Source: JBMYXZ01 sp049608925 (lineage in GTDB: Bacteria > Pseudomonadota > Alphaproteobacteria > JAGOMX01). Taken from it: a DNA stretch of 7,006 nt. Where the stretch lies: assembly GCA_049608925.1 (NCBI GenBank), contig JBMYXZ010000074.1, forward strand, positions 1 through 7,006, in the 5' to 3' direction. Under the pieces are notes generated by a model, which saw only the letters and a program-made list of their open reading frames with translations, was not told the DNA's origin and ran no database searches. This document shows positions 1 through 5,538 of the stretch, one piece after another. Numbering within the stretch: position 1 is the first letter of the stretch; the number at the start of each line of letters is the position of its first letter. Both the position numbers and the translations under genes were made by a program.

Positions 1-681
1 AAACTCCCTGACTTCTAAAATATCTCCATATATAGAATCAGCACCGCCCTCGCCGTTAATTGTATCATCTCCAGCATTTGTGATTTCAGTGATAACGTTA
101 TCTCCAGAAACTACCAACACATCACCTGCAACTTCATCACCTCCGTCGCCGGCAAAGATTGTGTCGTCACCTCCATTAACTAATATTCCACCAAACAACG
201 CGTTCACGTCGCCGGCAATATCATTCCCAAAAATCCCNNNNNNNNNNATTCCATTCATATCGATAAAGTCATCACCAGCATTTTCAAGTCTTACGCTATG
301 GGGAAGGATTACAAGTGGGCGAATGGTTTCAACATCTCCATAGACATTAACACCGCTTGATGCAAATGAGATAATTCTGTCGTCACCTGCATTGACTAGA
401 ACAGCATCACCCATTGAGTTCGCTTGTAAACTGATTCCTCTAACATCACCGACAACCACTTTTCCGCCCGCATTATCTAGCAAAAAGTAATCATCTCCGG
501 CAGTGGTTATTTGGCCAAAAACATCCTCAGCATCACCATACAGCCGGGAACTTATATTACTTATACCAAATATCATATCATGACTAGTCGATGCTAATAT
601 TGTATTTGCCGCAATGTCCTGTACGTCACCGATAATTACATCTAAGTTACCTTCAAAGCCTATTATCAGATCGTTAACAGC
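1..681 (-). repeat. Seven degenerate 'AGDDxI...GDV' repeats of 29-37 residues
   Basis: From residue 940 to the window edge the protein repeats a unit that is not the RTX nonapeptide. It opens with (A/G)GDDxI, or AVND and TSHD in the two oldest-looking copies. About 16 residues later it carries a hydrophobic or aromatic residue followed by GD(V/A/I), and ends with a variable hydrophobic stretch, often closing with VN or EN. Units start at residues 940, 971, 1000, 1037, 1074, 1109 and 1142. The GDV-like motif lies at offset +16 to +19 in the first four. It is FGND at the same offset in the fifth, which contains the N gap, and is one residue earlier in the last two. Unit lengths are 31, 29, 37, 37, 35, 33 and more than 25. 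The array probably continues beyond the window. A solenoid of RTX descent is likely, but the family was not identified. Confidence 0.7.
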
Positions 682-3498
682 CGAAGAACCAATAAGAGGA
701 TTCGTAAAGTTTTGGCTTCCTTGATCACCCAGTAGCACGTCGTAGGTTATGCCTTCTCCAAAAACAATCTGTTCAATTGAGATGATTGTGTCAGTGCCTT
801 CATCCCCGTCAGAAGCATTCAAATCCATAAAGTTAAAGACAACATTATTTGCCATCTGCGTTCCGCTGACATACGAAGGGACAAAATCGTAAGGGAACAT
901 ACTATTATACCTTGCCAAGTCAGTGCCTGTTCCGCCATCGATGATATCGTCCCCTGCATTTCCCTCTAGGGTGTCATTTCCGCTGAACCCTCTGATTACA
1001 TCACTTCCAGCTCCCCCCAACAGCGTATCGGCAACGCCATCAAGACCAAAAAATGTATCGTTATTGTCTGTAGGGGACAGTGTAATTGTCACATCAGAAT
1101 CATCCGTTAGTCCTCCCGGATCCGAGACTGTGTAATCAAACGTTATGACTATCTCATCCGTCATATTGTCCCTGATAAAATCAAAGGCACTATTTTTCGT
1201 CAGAAATACATCTCCATCACTCTCGATTGTTAGTATTGCGGGGGGCTCCATACCTCCTAGGGTTACCTCATTTGCCAACTCCATATCAGGGGTCAGGCTA
1301 AAGCGTGCGATTTGATCCCCGGATATTCCCAGTGACCCTACCGTGACATCTCCGAACATATCCAGGAAAGTTGGTATCGTAATATTTACATTAGAAACGT
1401 TTGAAACACTCAAAACCTGCATATCCGGCTCTGTATCATTGCTTACAATATTACCCAGCAGGAATGCTGTTGCCAGAACAGCATCATTGTTAGTAAACAT
1501 ATCACGGTTAGCCGTTGGCGGCATGTTGTTGTTTTTAAGAGTAACCTCTAATTGCGAACTGGATGTTCCCCCATTACCATCTGAAATATCATACGAGAAT
1601 GTATCTGTAAGATCGTCACCAGGCATCAGCATCATTACAGCCGAGTTTGTTTCATCGATATTATATGTATAGCTGCCGTCTTCATTAATAGTCAGTGTTC
1701 CATACATACCATTTATCATGGTTGCCCCCATCACCATGGTGCCATTCACATTGGTGACCATCAGCATATCATTTGTGTCGGGATCAGTATCATTGCTAAG
1801 GACATTGCCCATTCCTGTATCATCCATCAGGGCTATACAAATTTCATCCATTACTGCTGTTGGCTGATCATTGACCCCTTTGATTGTTATCTCGATACTT
1901 GCAGAATCCATACCGCCATTTCCATCAGAAATGTAGTATGTGAAACTTTCCATCACATCTTCGTCAACGCCCAATCCCACAACAGCTGAGGCCTCAACAG
2001 TGTAAGTGAACACACCGCCTGCTGTGTATTCCAGATCGCCAAACATGCCCATTTGCATTACCCCAATCATCAAGGGATCACCCATATCATCAACAACCAC
2101 CAAAGTGTCATTGTCTGGGTCCGTATCATTCATTAATACACTGATTTCAAGCGGCATAGCATCTGCATCGATACATTCAATATCATCCACTGCATCAGGC
2201 GGATCATTTATGCCTTTTATAGTAATATTTAAGTTAGCCACCGCTGTTTGCATGGCTATATCTTGAATCTCGTACGAGAAAGTTTCAACTAACGTATCGT
2301 CTACCCCAAGGGCATTCACCGCGGTATTATCATCATCCAGGTCATACGTATACGCACCCGTTTCATCAATAGACAGTGTGCCGTACAGCCCGACAATCAT
2401 TATCCCACCGGTAGGATCCATTGCTGCGACTGTATTTAGAGTCAGCATATCCATATCAGGATCTGAATCATTCATTAAGATGTTTCCTGAAACGGGCTCT
2501 TCCTCATCTGTAATACAATTTTCGTCATCTACAGCCACCGGAGGTGCATTCAATATTTCAAACTCTAGCTTTTCAAACCCAATGACTTCCAGATCAATAT
2601 CCACATAGTCTCCAAAGTCAAATACTCTCCAAGGATGCGTTTCATCAAAAGCTTCAAGAGCACCCGTGTCCATAAGCTCCTGCAGTTGCATTTGGTCAAG
2701 CTCAAAGACTAGTACGTCTCCCTTACCACTACCGCCATCAAGATAATTTTCAAATCCGTCATTATCTTCAAAGTTATAGGTGACCGTATCATTACCGCTG
2801 CCCGCATACACTTTGTCGTTACCGGCGCCTGCATCAATCGTGTCATTTCCATGATCACCTTTGATTACATCATCACCATCACCACCTAGAATAGTATCGT
2901 TTCCACTGCCGCCTGAGATCGTATCATCATCTTCACCACCATCGATCTCGTCATCTCCTGATCCACCATAAATCTTGTCATTGCCTGCATCACCGTTCAT
3001 GACATCATCGCCACTGTTACCCGAGAGATGGTCATTATCGTCTCCGCCTGACATGGTATCATCTCCAGATCCGCCGACTAGCTTATCGTCGCCCTCATCA
3101 CCGTTTAGCGTGTCATCACCAGAGTTTCCATAAAGCTTGTCATTGTCTCCACCACCATTGAGAATGTCATCCCCTGTGCCACCGGCTAGATAGTCTTCGC
3201 CCCAACCACCATTCAAAGTGTCATTGCCTCGATCGCCCCGCAGCTGGTCATCTCCTGTGCCGCCATTAAGCGTGTCATCGCCGCTGCCACCATAAAGGCG
3301 ATCGTCTCCGCCTTCTCCATTAAGGATATCATTTCCACGACCTCCATAGAGACGATCATCTTTATCTGAATCGTCTAGGCCTGTGACCTCATCATTATCA
3401 TCTTTTGCATGAATGATATTTTTAAAACCAGGGAGGCTGGATAGAGTATCGATATTATTCGTTCCGCGTGTTAGAAAAAATCGTGACCACCAAGACAT
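1..3498 (-). CDS. Large RTX / cadherin-like repeat protein, putative type I secretion substrate or adhesin (3' end off window)
   Basis: My reverse-strand translation is open for 1166 codons from ATG at 3498 to the window edge, including across the 10 Ns. The start has a good Shine-Dalgarno, AAGGAG, 9 bases upstream. No classical signal peptide is visible (start MSWWSRFFLTRGTNN). Domains in order: 21 RTX nonapeptides (residues 50-238); linker (239-317); four cadherin/VCBS-like repeats (318-432, 433-545, 546-659, 660-810); four nonapeptides (826-861); an RTX-associated stretch containing EGTDTIISIEQIVFGEG (862-925); seven AGDD/GDV repeats (940-1166). Known of the family: GGxGxDxUx repeats fold into Ca2+-binding beta-rolls after export through type I ABC systems, and tandem cadherin-like domains are common in large adhesins. 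The C-terminal secretion signal would lie outside the window, and no secretion genes are seen here. The product is therefore inferred to be an extracellular surface protein or adhesin. An enzyme domain beyond the edge cannot be excluded. Confidence 0.88.
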   Translation of the reverse strand, partial: MSWWSRFFLTRGTNNIDTLSSLPGFKNIIHAKDDNDEVTGLDDSDKDDRLYGGRGNDILNGEGGDDRLYGGSGDDTLNGGTGDDQLRGDRGNDTLNGGWGEDYLAGGTGDDILNGGGDNDKLYGNSGDDTLNGDEGDDKLVGGSGDDTMSGGDDNDHLSGNSGDDVMNGDAGNDKIYGGSGDDEIDGGEDDDTISGGSGNDTILGGDGDDVIKGDHGNDTIDAGAGNDKVYAGSGNDTVTYNFEDNDGFENYLDGGSGKGDVLVFELDQMQLQELMDTGALEAFDETHPWRVFDFGDYVDIDLEVIGFEKLEFEILNAPPVAVDDENCITDEEEPVSGNILMNDSDPDMDMLTLNTVAAMDPTGGIMIVGLYGTLSIDETGAYTYDLDDDNTAVNALGVDDTLVETFSYEIQDIAMQTAVANLNITIKGINDPPDAVDDIECIDADAMPLEISVLMNDTDPDNDTLVVVDDMGDPLMIGVMQMGMFGDLEYTAGGVFTYTVEASAVVGLGVDEDVMESFTYYISDGNGGMDSASIEITIKGVNDQPTAVMDEICIALMDDTGMGNVLSNDTDPDTNDMLMVTNVNGTMVMGATMINGMYGTLTINEDGSYTYNIDETNSAVMMLMPGDDLTDTFSYDISDGNGGTSSSQLEVTLKNNNMPPTANRDMFTNNDAVLATAFLLGNIVSNDTEPDMQVLSVSNVSNVNITIPTFLDMFGDVTVGSLGISGDQIARFSLTPDMELANEVTLGGMEPPAILTIESDGDVFLTKNSAFDFIRDNMTDEIVITFDYTVSDPGGLTDDSDVTITLSPTDNNDTFFGLDGVADTLLGGAGSDVIRGFSGNDTLEGNAGDDIIDGGTGTDLARYNSMFPYDFVPSYVSGTQMANNVVFNFMDLNASDGDEGTDTIISIEQIVFGEGITYDVLLGDQGSQNFTNPLIGSSAVNDLIIGFEGNLDVIIGDVQDIAANTILASTSHDMIFGISNISSRLYGDAEDVFGQITTAGDDYFLLDNAGGKVVVGDVRGISLQANSMGDAVLVNAGDDRIISFASSGVNVYGDVETIRPLVILPHSVRLENAGDDFIDMNGXXXXGIFGNDIAGDVNALFGGILVNGGDDTIFAGDGGDEVAGDVLVVSGDNVITEITNAGDDTINGEGGADSIYGDILEVREF
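238..247. other. Assembly gap of 10 Ns inside the RTX gene
   Basis: Ten Ns fall within the fifth C-terminal repeat. On the minus strand they leave one partial codon (ATN, residue 1084) and three unknown codons (1085-1087). The frame is open and repeat-like on both sides: MNGI before and GIFGND after. As drawn, FGN lies at the same +16 offset as YGD in neighbouring units, so the gap length is consistent with the true length. Ten Ns can also be a scaffolder placeholder, so whole repeat units could be missing. Confidence 0.9.
916..1023 (-). repeat. Second, short RTX block (four nonapeptides)
   Basis: Residues 826-861 read as LLGGAGSDV, IRGFSGNDT, LEGNAGDDI and IDGGTGTDL, four contiguous RTX nonapeptides directly after the fourth cadherin-like repeat. 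They are followed by ARYNS and, about 40 residues later, GTDTIISIEQIVFGEG. That is the usual cap region after a short RTX roll in type I secreted proteins (D-x-A-x-Y ... GTDTL-x-x-I-E-x-I-x-F). This supports RTX family membership independently of the N-terminal block. Confidence 0.85.
1069..2547 (-). repeat. Four tandem cadherin/VCBS-like beta-sandwich repeats
   Basis: Residues 318-810 hold four repeats. The first three have a period of 112-114 residues and the fourth is about 150. Each begins with A-(V/N)-x-D and has an NDxxPD motif about 20 residues later (LMNDSDPD, LMNDTDPD, LSNDTDPD, VSNDTEPD). The first three also carry YGTL(S/T)I or FGDLEY, a (T/S)YTY or TYTV strand, and FSYEI/FTYYI/FSYDI near the end, and the first two close with ITIKG(I/V)ND. 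This is the consensus of the cadherin-like/VCBS/BIg families of bacterial surface proteins. The fourth repeat is divergent, lacks YGTL, and ends in FDYTVSDPGGLTDDSDVTITL. In characterised adhesins such arrays act as Ca2+-stiffened spacers. Confidence 0.85.
2785..3351 (-). repeat. Block of 21 contiguous RTX calcium-binding nonapeptides
   Basis: Residues 50-238 of the RTX protein divide exactly into 21 nonapeptides with no insertion, of the pattern L-x-G-G-x-G-(N/D)-D-x, for example LYGGSGDDT, LNGGTGDDQ and ISGGSGNDT. The first ten or so alternate between LYGG-like and LNGG-like units, giving an 18-residue (54-base) higher-order period as expected for a two-layer parallel beta-roll. The Gly/Asp positions are the Ca2+ ligands in characterised RTX rolls. 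Some units have weakened ligand sets (LNGGGDNDK, MSGGDDNDH, IDGGEDDDT). The block begins only 49 residues from the start codon. Confidence 0.93.
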
Positions 3499-3642
3499 AA
3501 CAAATTACTCCTTATTAAATAAAACAACAATATTCATTTTAATTCTATATGATCTATATTAAATTTATACTAACAATAATGAAATCAATCCCCGTATACT
3601 TTGTATCTTGCTATCAGCGCTCAATGAACCTATATTGATTTT
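3499..3642. other. Divergent intergenic region between RTX gene and transporter
   Basis: This AT-rich 144-base stretch must hold promoters for both divergent genes. Towards the transporter, TATACT at 3595-3600 is a good -10 box but has no clear -35. Towards the RTX gene, TTGATT (3583-3588, minus) and TTTAAT (3558-3563, minus) form a weak pair with a long 19-base spacer. CTATAT is directly repeated at 3545-3550 and 3554-3559. TCAAT (3621-3625) can pair with ATTGA (3634-3638) just before the transporter start. No convincing operator or riboswitch was recognised. Confidence 0.45.
3508..3513 (-). promoter_or_regulatory. Ribosome binding site of the RTX gene
   Basis: On the minus strand AAGGAG stands 9 bases before ATG at 3498. 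It fixes the start of the RTX frame and argues that the protein really begins with a short 49-residue segment before the first nonapeptide. Confidence 0.75.
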
Positions 3643-4521
3643 ATGACGTTATTTTCTCTTCCACAAAGCAAGAAGCTGACCAGCATCATGTACATGCTGG
3701 CCTGGTCTTTTTTCTTCAGCATTATTATGGCTATGTCAAAATTTTTGACAGATGTGCATTTGTTTATGCTGGTATTCTTTCGTTCATTATTTGGCTTAGT
3801 TGCCCTAGCACCAGTGATCACCTCTAACGGTATCAGCTCGATGCGCACCCAGCATGGGCCTAAGTACTTAATATTGATAGTTTTGTCTTGCACAGCGATG
3901 CTTAGCACGTATTATGGCTACATCAATCTTCCATTGGCTACGGCCACTTCTATTGGCTTTACGGCGCCATTTATGAAAGTAATGCTGGCGGCCCTTTTAT
4001 TAAACGATCATGCCGATTGGCGCACTTGGACAGCGATATTCTTTGGATATTTAGGCGTCCTGGTCATTGTTCAACCTGGATACGTCCCATTTGAGCCCGC
4101 GATTTTGGTGGCTCTGCTGGCAAACTTGCTGGCCAGCTGCTTTGCTGTCGTGGCCAAAAAGATCTCTAAAGACGATAGCGAGCTGCATATTCTGTTCTAC
4201 ACAAGCCTTGGTCGAGTTGTTGTTTTAGGTACGCTTGCAGCGTTTTATTGGCAGACACCTTCCGGCATCAACATGATGATGCTGATGGCGCTGGGTGTCC
4301 TGGGAACTTTGTCTAACTTTTGTTATCTAAGAGGCCTGAAAATTGGCAAGCTATCACTTATATCCCCATTCGAGTACACGCGTTTGGTGTTTGCAGTGCC
4401 TATCAGCATCCTGGTTTTTGCTGAATATCCAACGGTTTGGACTCTAACAGGTAGTGCGATTATTATTGCCTCGAATTTAACCATGGCAATCCGTGATGCA
4501 CGGAAAAAGGTAACTAATTAG
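3643..4521 (+). CDS. EamA/DMT-superfamily inner-membrane transporter
   Basis: The protein has 292 residues, the usual length for the ten-helix, two-EamA-domain drug/metabolite transporter family. About ten hydrophobic segments are visible, near residues 13-33, 38-57, 74-94, 97-120, 127-145, 152-172, 182-202, 209-228, 236-261 and 264-283. They form two similar halves. Family hallmarks are FTAPFMKVMLAALLLNDHA at the end of helix 4, FFGYLGVLVIVQPG in helix 5, and the second-half counterpart LISPFEYTRLVFAVPISILV in helix 9. Members export or take up small metabolites such as amino acids, S-adenosylmethionine or nucleotide precursors; the substrate here cannot be read from sequence. ATG 3643 has no evident Shine-Dalgarno. 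ATG 3688 (residue 16) is an alternative start but would cut into helix 1, so I keep the longer form. tRNA-Val lies 69 bases downstream. Confidence 0.9.
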   Translation: MTLFSLPQSKKLTSIMYMLAWSFFFSIIMAMSKFLTDVHLFMLVFFRSLFGLVALAPVITSNGISSMRTQHGPKYLILIVLSCTAMLSTYYGYINLPLATATSIGFTAPFMKVMLAALLLNDHADWRTWTAIFFGYLGVLVIVQPGYVPFEPAILVALLANLLASCFAVVAKKISKDDSELHILFYTSLGRVVVLGTLAAFYWQTPSGINMMMLMALGVLGTLSNFCYLRGLKIGKLSLISPFEYTRLVFAVPISILVFAEYPTVWTLTGSAIIIASNLTMAIRDARKKVTN

Positions 4522-4541
4522 CCTAAACCCAAAAAAAATGG

Positions 4542-4570
4542 TTGCGTTTATTGAGACAGGTCATTATGTT
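4542..4570 (+). promoter_or_regulatory. Candidate sigma-70-type promoter for tRNA-Val
   Basis: TTGCGT (4542-4547) and TATGTT (4565-4570) are separated by 17 bases. Transcription would start near 4577, leaving a short leader before the mature tRNA at 4591, with a GC-containing discriminator (GGCC). The match to consensus is modest (3/6 and 4/6), and read-through from the transporter gene is also possible because no terminator is seen between them. Confidence 0.3.
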
Positions 4571-4590
4571 GGCCTTGTACCTAAGACAAG

Positions 4591-4665
4591 GGGCGATTAG
4601 CTCAGCGGGAGAGCATCTCGTTTACACCGAGAGGGTCGGGGGTTCAAATCCCTCATCGCCCACCA
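4591..4665 (+). tRNA. tRNA-Val, anticodon TAC, with encoded CCA
   Basis: All cloverleaf parts can be drawn. Acceptor GGGCGAT (4591-4597) pairs with ATCGCCC (4655-4661). The D stem is GCTC/GAGC with a seven-base D loop. The anticodon stem TCTCG/CGAGA encloses the loop TTTACAC, placing TAC at 4623-4625. A five-base variable loop precedes T stem GGGGG/CCCTC around TTCAAAT, with one G-T wobble. The discriminator is A, followed by genomic CCA (4663-4665). Anticodon UAC decodes valine GUA and, when modified, other GUN codons. It is an isolated tRNA, with no repeat of its 3' end elsewhere in the window that would suggest an integration site. Confidence 0.97.
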
Positions 4666-4718
4666 TTATTCCTTCAGTCTTGCAGGTTTCTGTATATACC
4701 CGTACAATCAAAGAAAAA

Positions 4719-4728
4719 GCCTGCAGGC
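4719..4728 (+). repeat. Perfect 10-base palindrome at the hydrolase ribosome binding region
   Basis: GCCTGCAGGC is its own reverse complement and ends 3 bases before ATG 4732. It contains the only Shine-Dalgarno-like bases (AGG) for the hydrolase. Its CCTGCA could also pair with TGCAGG at 4681-4686 in the leader. Either structure could limit ribosome access, but chance is possible. Confidence 0.4.
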
Positions 4729-4731
4729 AAC

Positions 4732-5532
4732 ATGCAAGTCACCTTTTGGGGAACTCGCGGCAGCATTCCCTGCGCCGCACCGGAATATCAGGTATACGGA
4801 GGACACACCAGTTGTGTGGAAATCACCATTGGCGACAGCCGTTTTATATTTGATGCCGGCACCGGTATCGTTCCGTTAGGCAAATCCATTATTCAGCAAA
4901 ACATACCAAACGTCAGCCTGCTAATCAGCCATTTGCATTTTGACCACATAATTGGCCTGCCCTTTTTTGCTCCGTTATGGCAAAAGAACATGAAATTTGA
5001 TATATACGGCCATAACTTGGAAAGCTTTTTTAGCAAGCATATGTGCCCACCCCTATTTCCCGTTGACGTGCTATCAGAAGCCCAAGCATCCGTTAGGCTG
5101 CACCAACTAATGACGCCGGAGACAATCTCCACAACCTCTGGAACTGAAATTAAGACATTGGCTTTAAACCATCCAGGTGGCGCCACAGGATTTCGCATTG
5201 AAAATGCCGGAAAGTCTGTGTGCTATATAACGGACACAGAGCACGTAATCGGCCAACACGACCAGAAGATCATCGATTTTGTAGCGGGCACAGATCTGTT
5301 GATTTATGACGCTATGTATACTGAATACCAGTTACGGACCAAGATCGGCTGGGGACATTCTACCTGGGAAGAAGGCCTGTACATTGCCAAAGCTGCAAAT
5401 GTTAAGAAATACACAGCTTTTCATCACAACCCCGACCACGATGATCACATCATGGCCGGAATCGATCAGCAGCTCGTTACTGCGGGAAATGGATATAGCG
5501 TTGCTAAGCAAGGTGAAACACTTGTTGTTTAA
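4732..5532 (+). CDS. MBL-fold metallohydrolase, PhnP / cyclic-phosphodiesterase-like
   Basis: This 266-residue cytoplasmic protein (no signal peptide) has the full metal-site signature of the metallo-beta-lactamase fold. HLHFDH at residues 67-72 is the HxHxDH motif. H147 in LNHPGGATGFRI is the third ligand site, and D168 in CYITDTEH the likely bridging aspartate. D193 in IYDAMYTE and H231/H232 in FHHNPDHDD complete the site. The N-terminus MQVTFWGTRGSIP, YGGHTSCVEI and FDAGTGIVPLG match the hydrolase subgroup related to PhnP and tRNase Z-like phosphodiesterases, not true beta-lactamases. A binuclear Zn or Mn site cleaving a phosphodiester is the likely chemistry, but the substrate is unknown. 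It lies 66 bases downstream of tRNA-Val and may be read from the same transcript. A role in tRNA maturation is not supported: the tRNase Z exosite arm is absent and CCA is encoded. The start is the only good ATG before the fold; its Shine-Dalgarno is weak. Confidence 0.9.
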   Translation: MQVTFWGTRGSIPCAAPEYQVYGGHTSCVEITIGDSRFIFDAGTGIVPLGKSIIQQNIPNVSLLISHLHFDHIIGLPFFAPLWQKNMKFDIYGHNLESFFSKHMCPPLFPVDVLSEAQASVRLHQLMTPETISTTSGTEIKTLALNHPGGATGFRIENAGKSVCYITDTEHVIGQHDQKIIDFVAGTDLLIYDAMYTEYQLRTKIGWGHSTWEEGLYIAKAANVKKYTAFHHNPDHDDHIMAGIDQQLVTAGNGYSVAKQGETLVV

Positions 5533-5538
5533 TTACGC

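Noticed and set aside
80..343. Plus-strand frame antisense to the RTX gene (and similar ones at 923-1135, 1343-1672, 2006-2266, 2378-2608)
   Set aside because: Ser/Pro/Thr/Ile-rich products are the complement of Gly/Asp/Asn-rich repeat codons; the minus frame is continuous and domain-rich over the whole stretch.
2785..3351. CRISPR-like regularity of the nucleotide repeats
   Set aside because: The periodicity is 27/54 bases with no unique spacers and encodes RTX nonapeptides in an open frame; it is a protein-coding repeat.
3630..3908. Minus-strand frame of 92 codons across the transporter start
   Set aside because: It lies antisense to the first helices of the EamA protein, shows no domain, and the plus frame is a clear family match.
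4591..4731. tRNA-Val as an integration site for a mobile element
   Set aside because: No integrase, no direct repeat of the tRNA 3' end and no element-like genes are found in the window.
4542..4853. Plus-strand frame of 103 codons with AISSAGEHLVYTERVGGSNPSS
   Set aside because: It reads straight through tRNA-Val; this peptide is the well-known false translation of a tRNA gene, and its tail overlaps the real hydrolase in another frame.
4893..5198. Minus-strand frame of 101 codons inside the hydrolase
   Set aside because: Shadow of the MBL-fold gene, which covers the same bases with an intact metal-binding motif.
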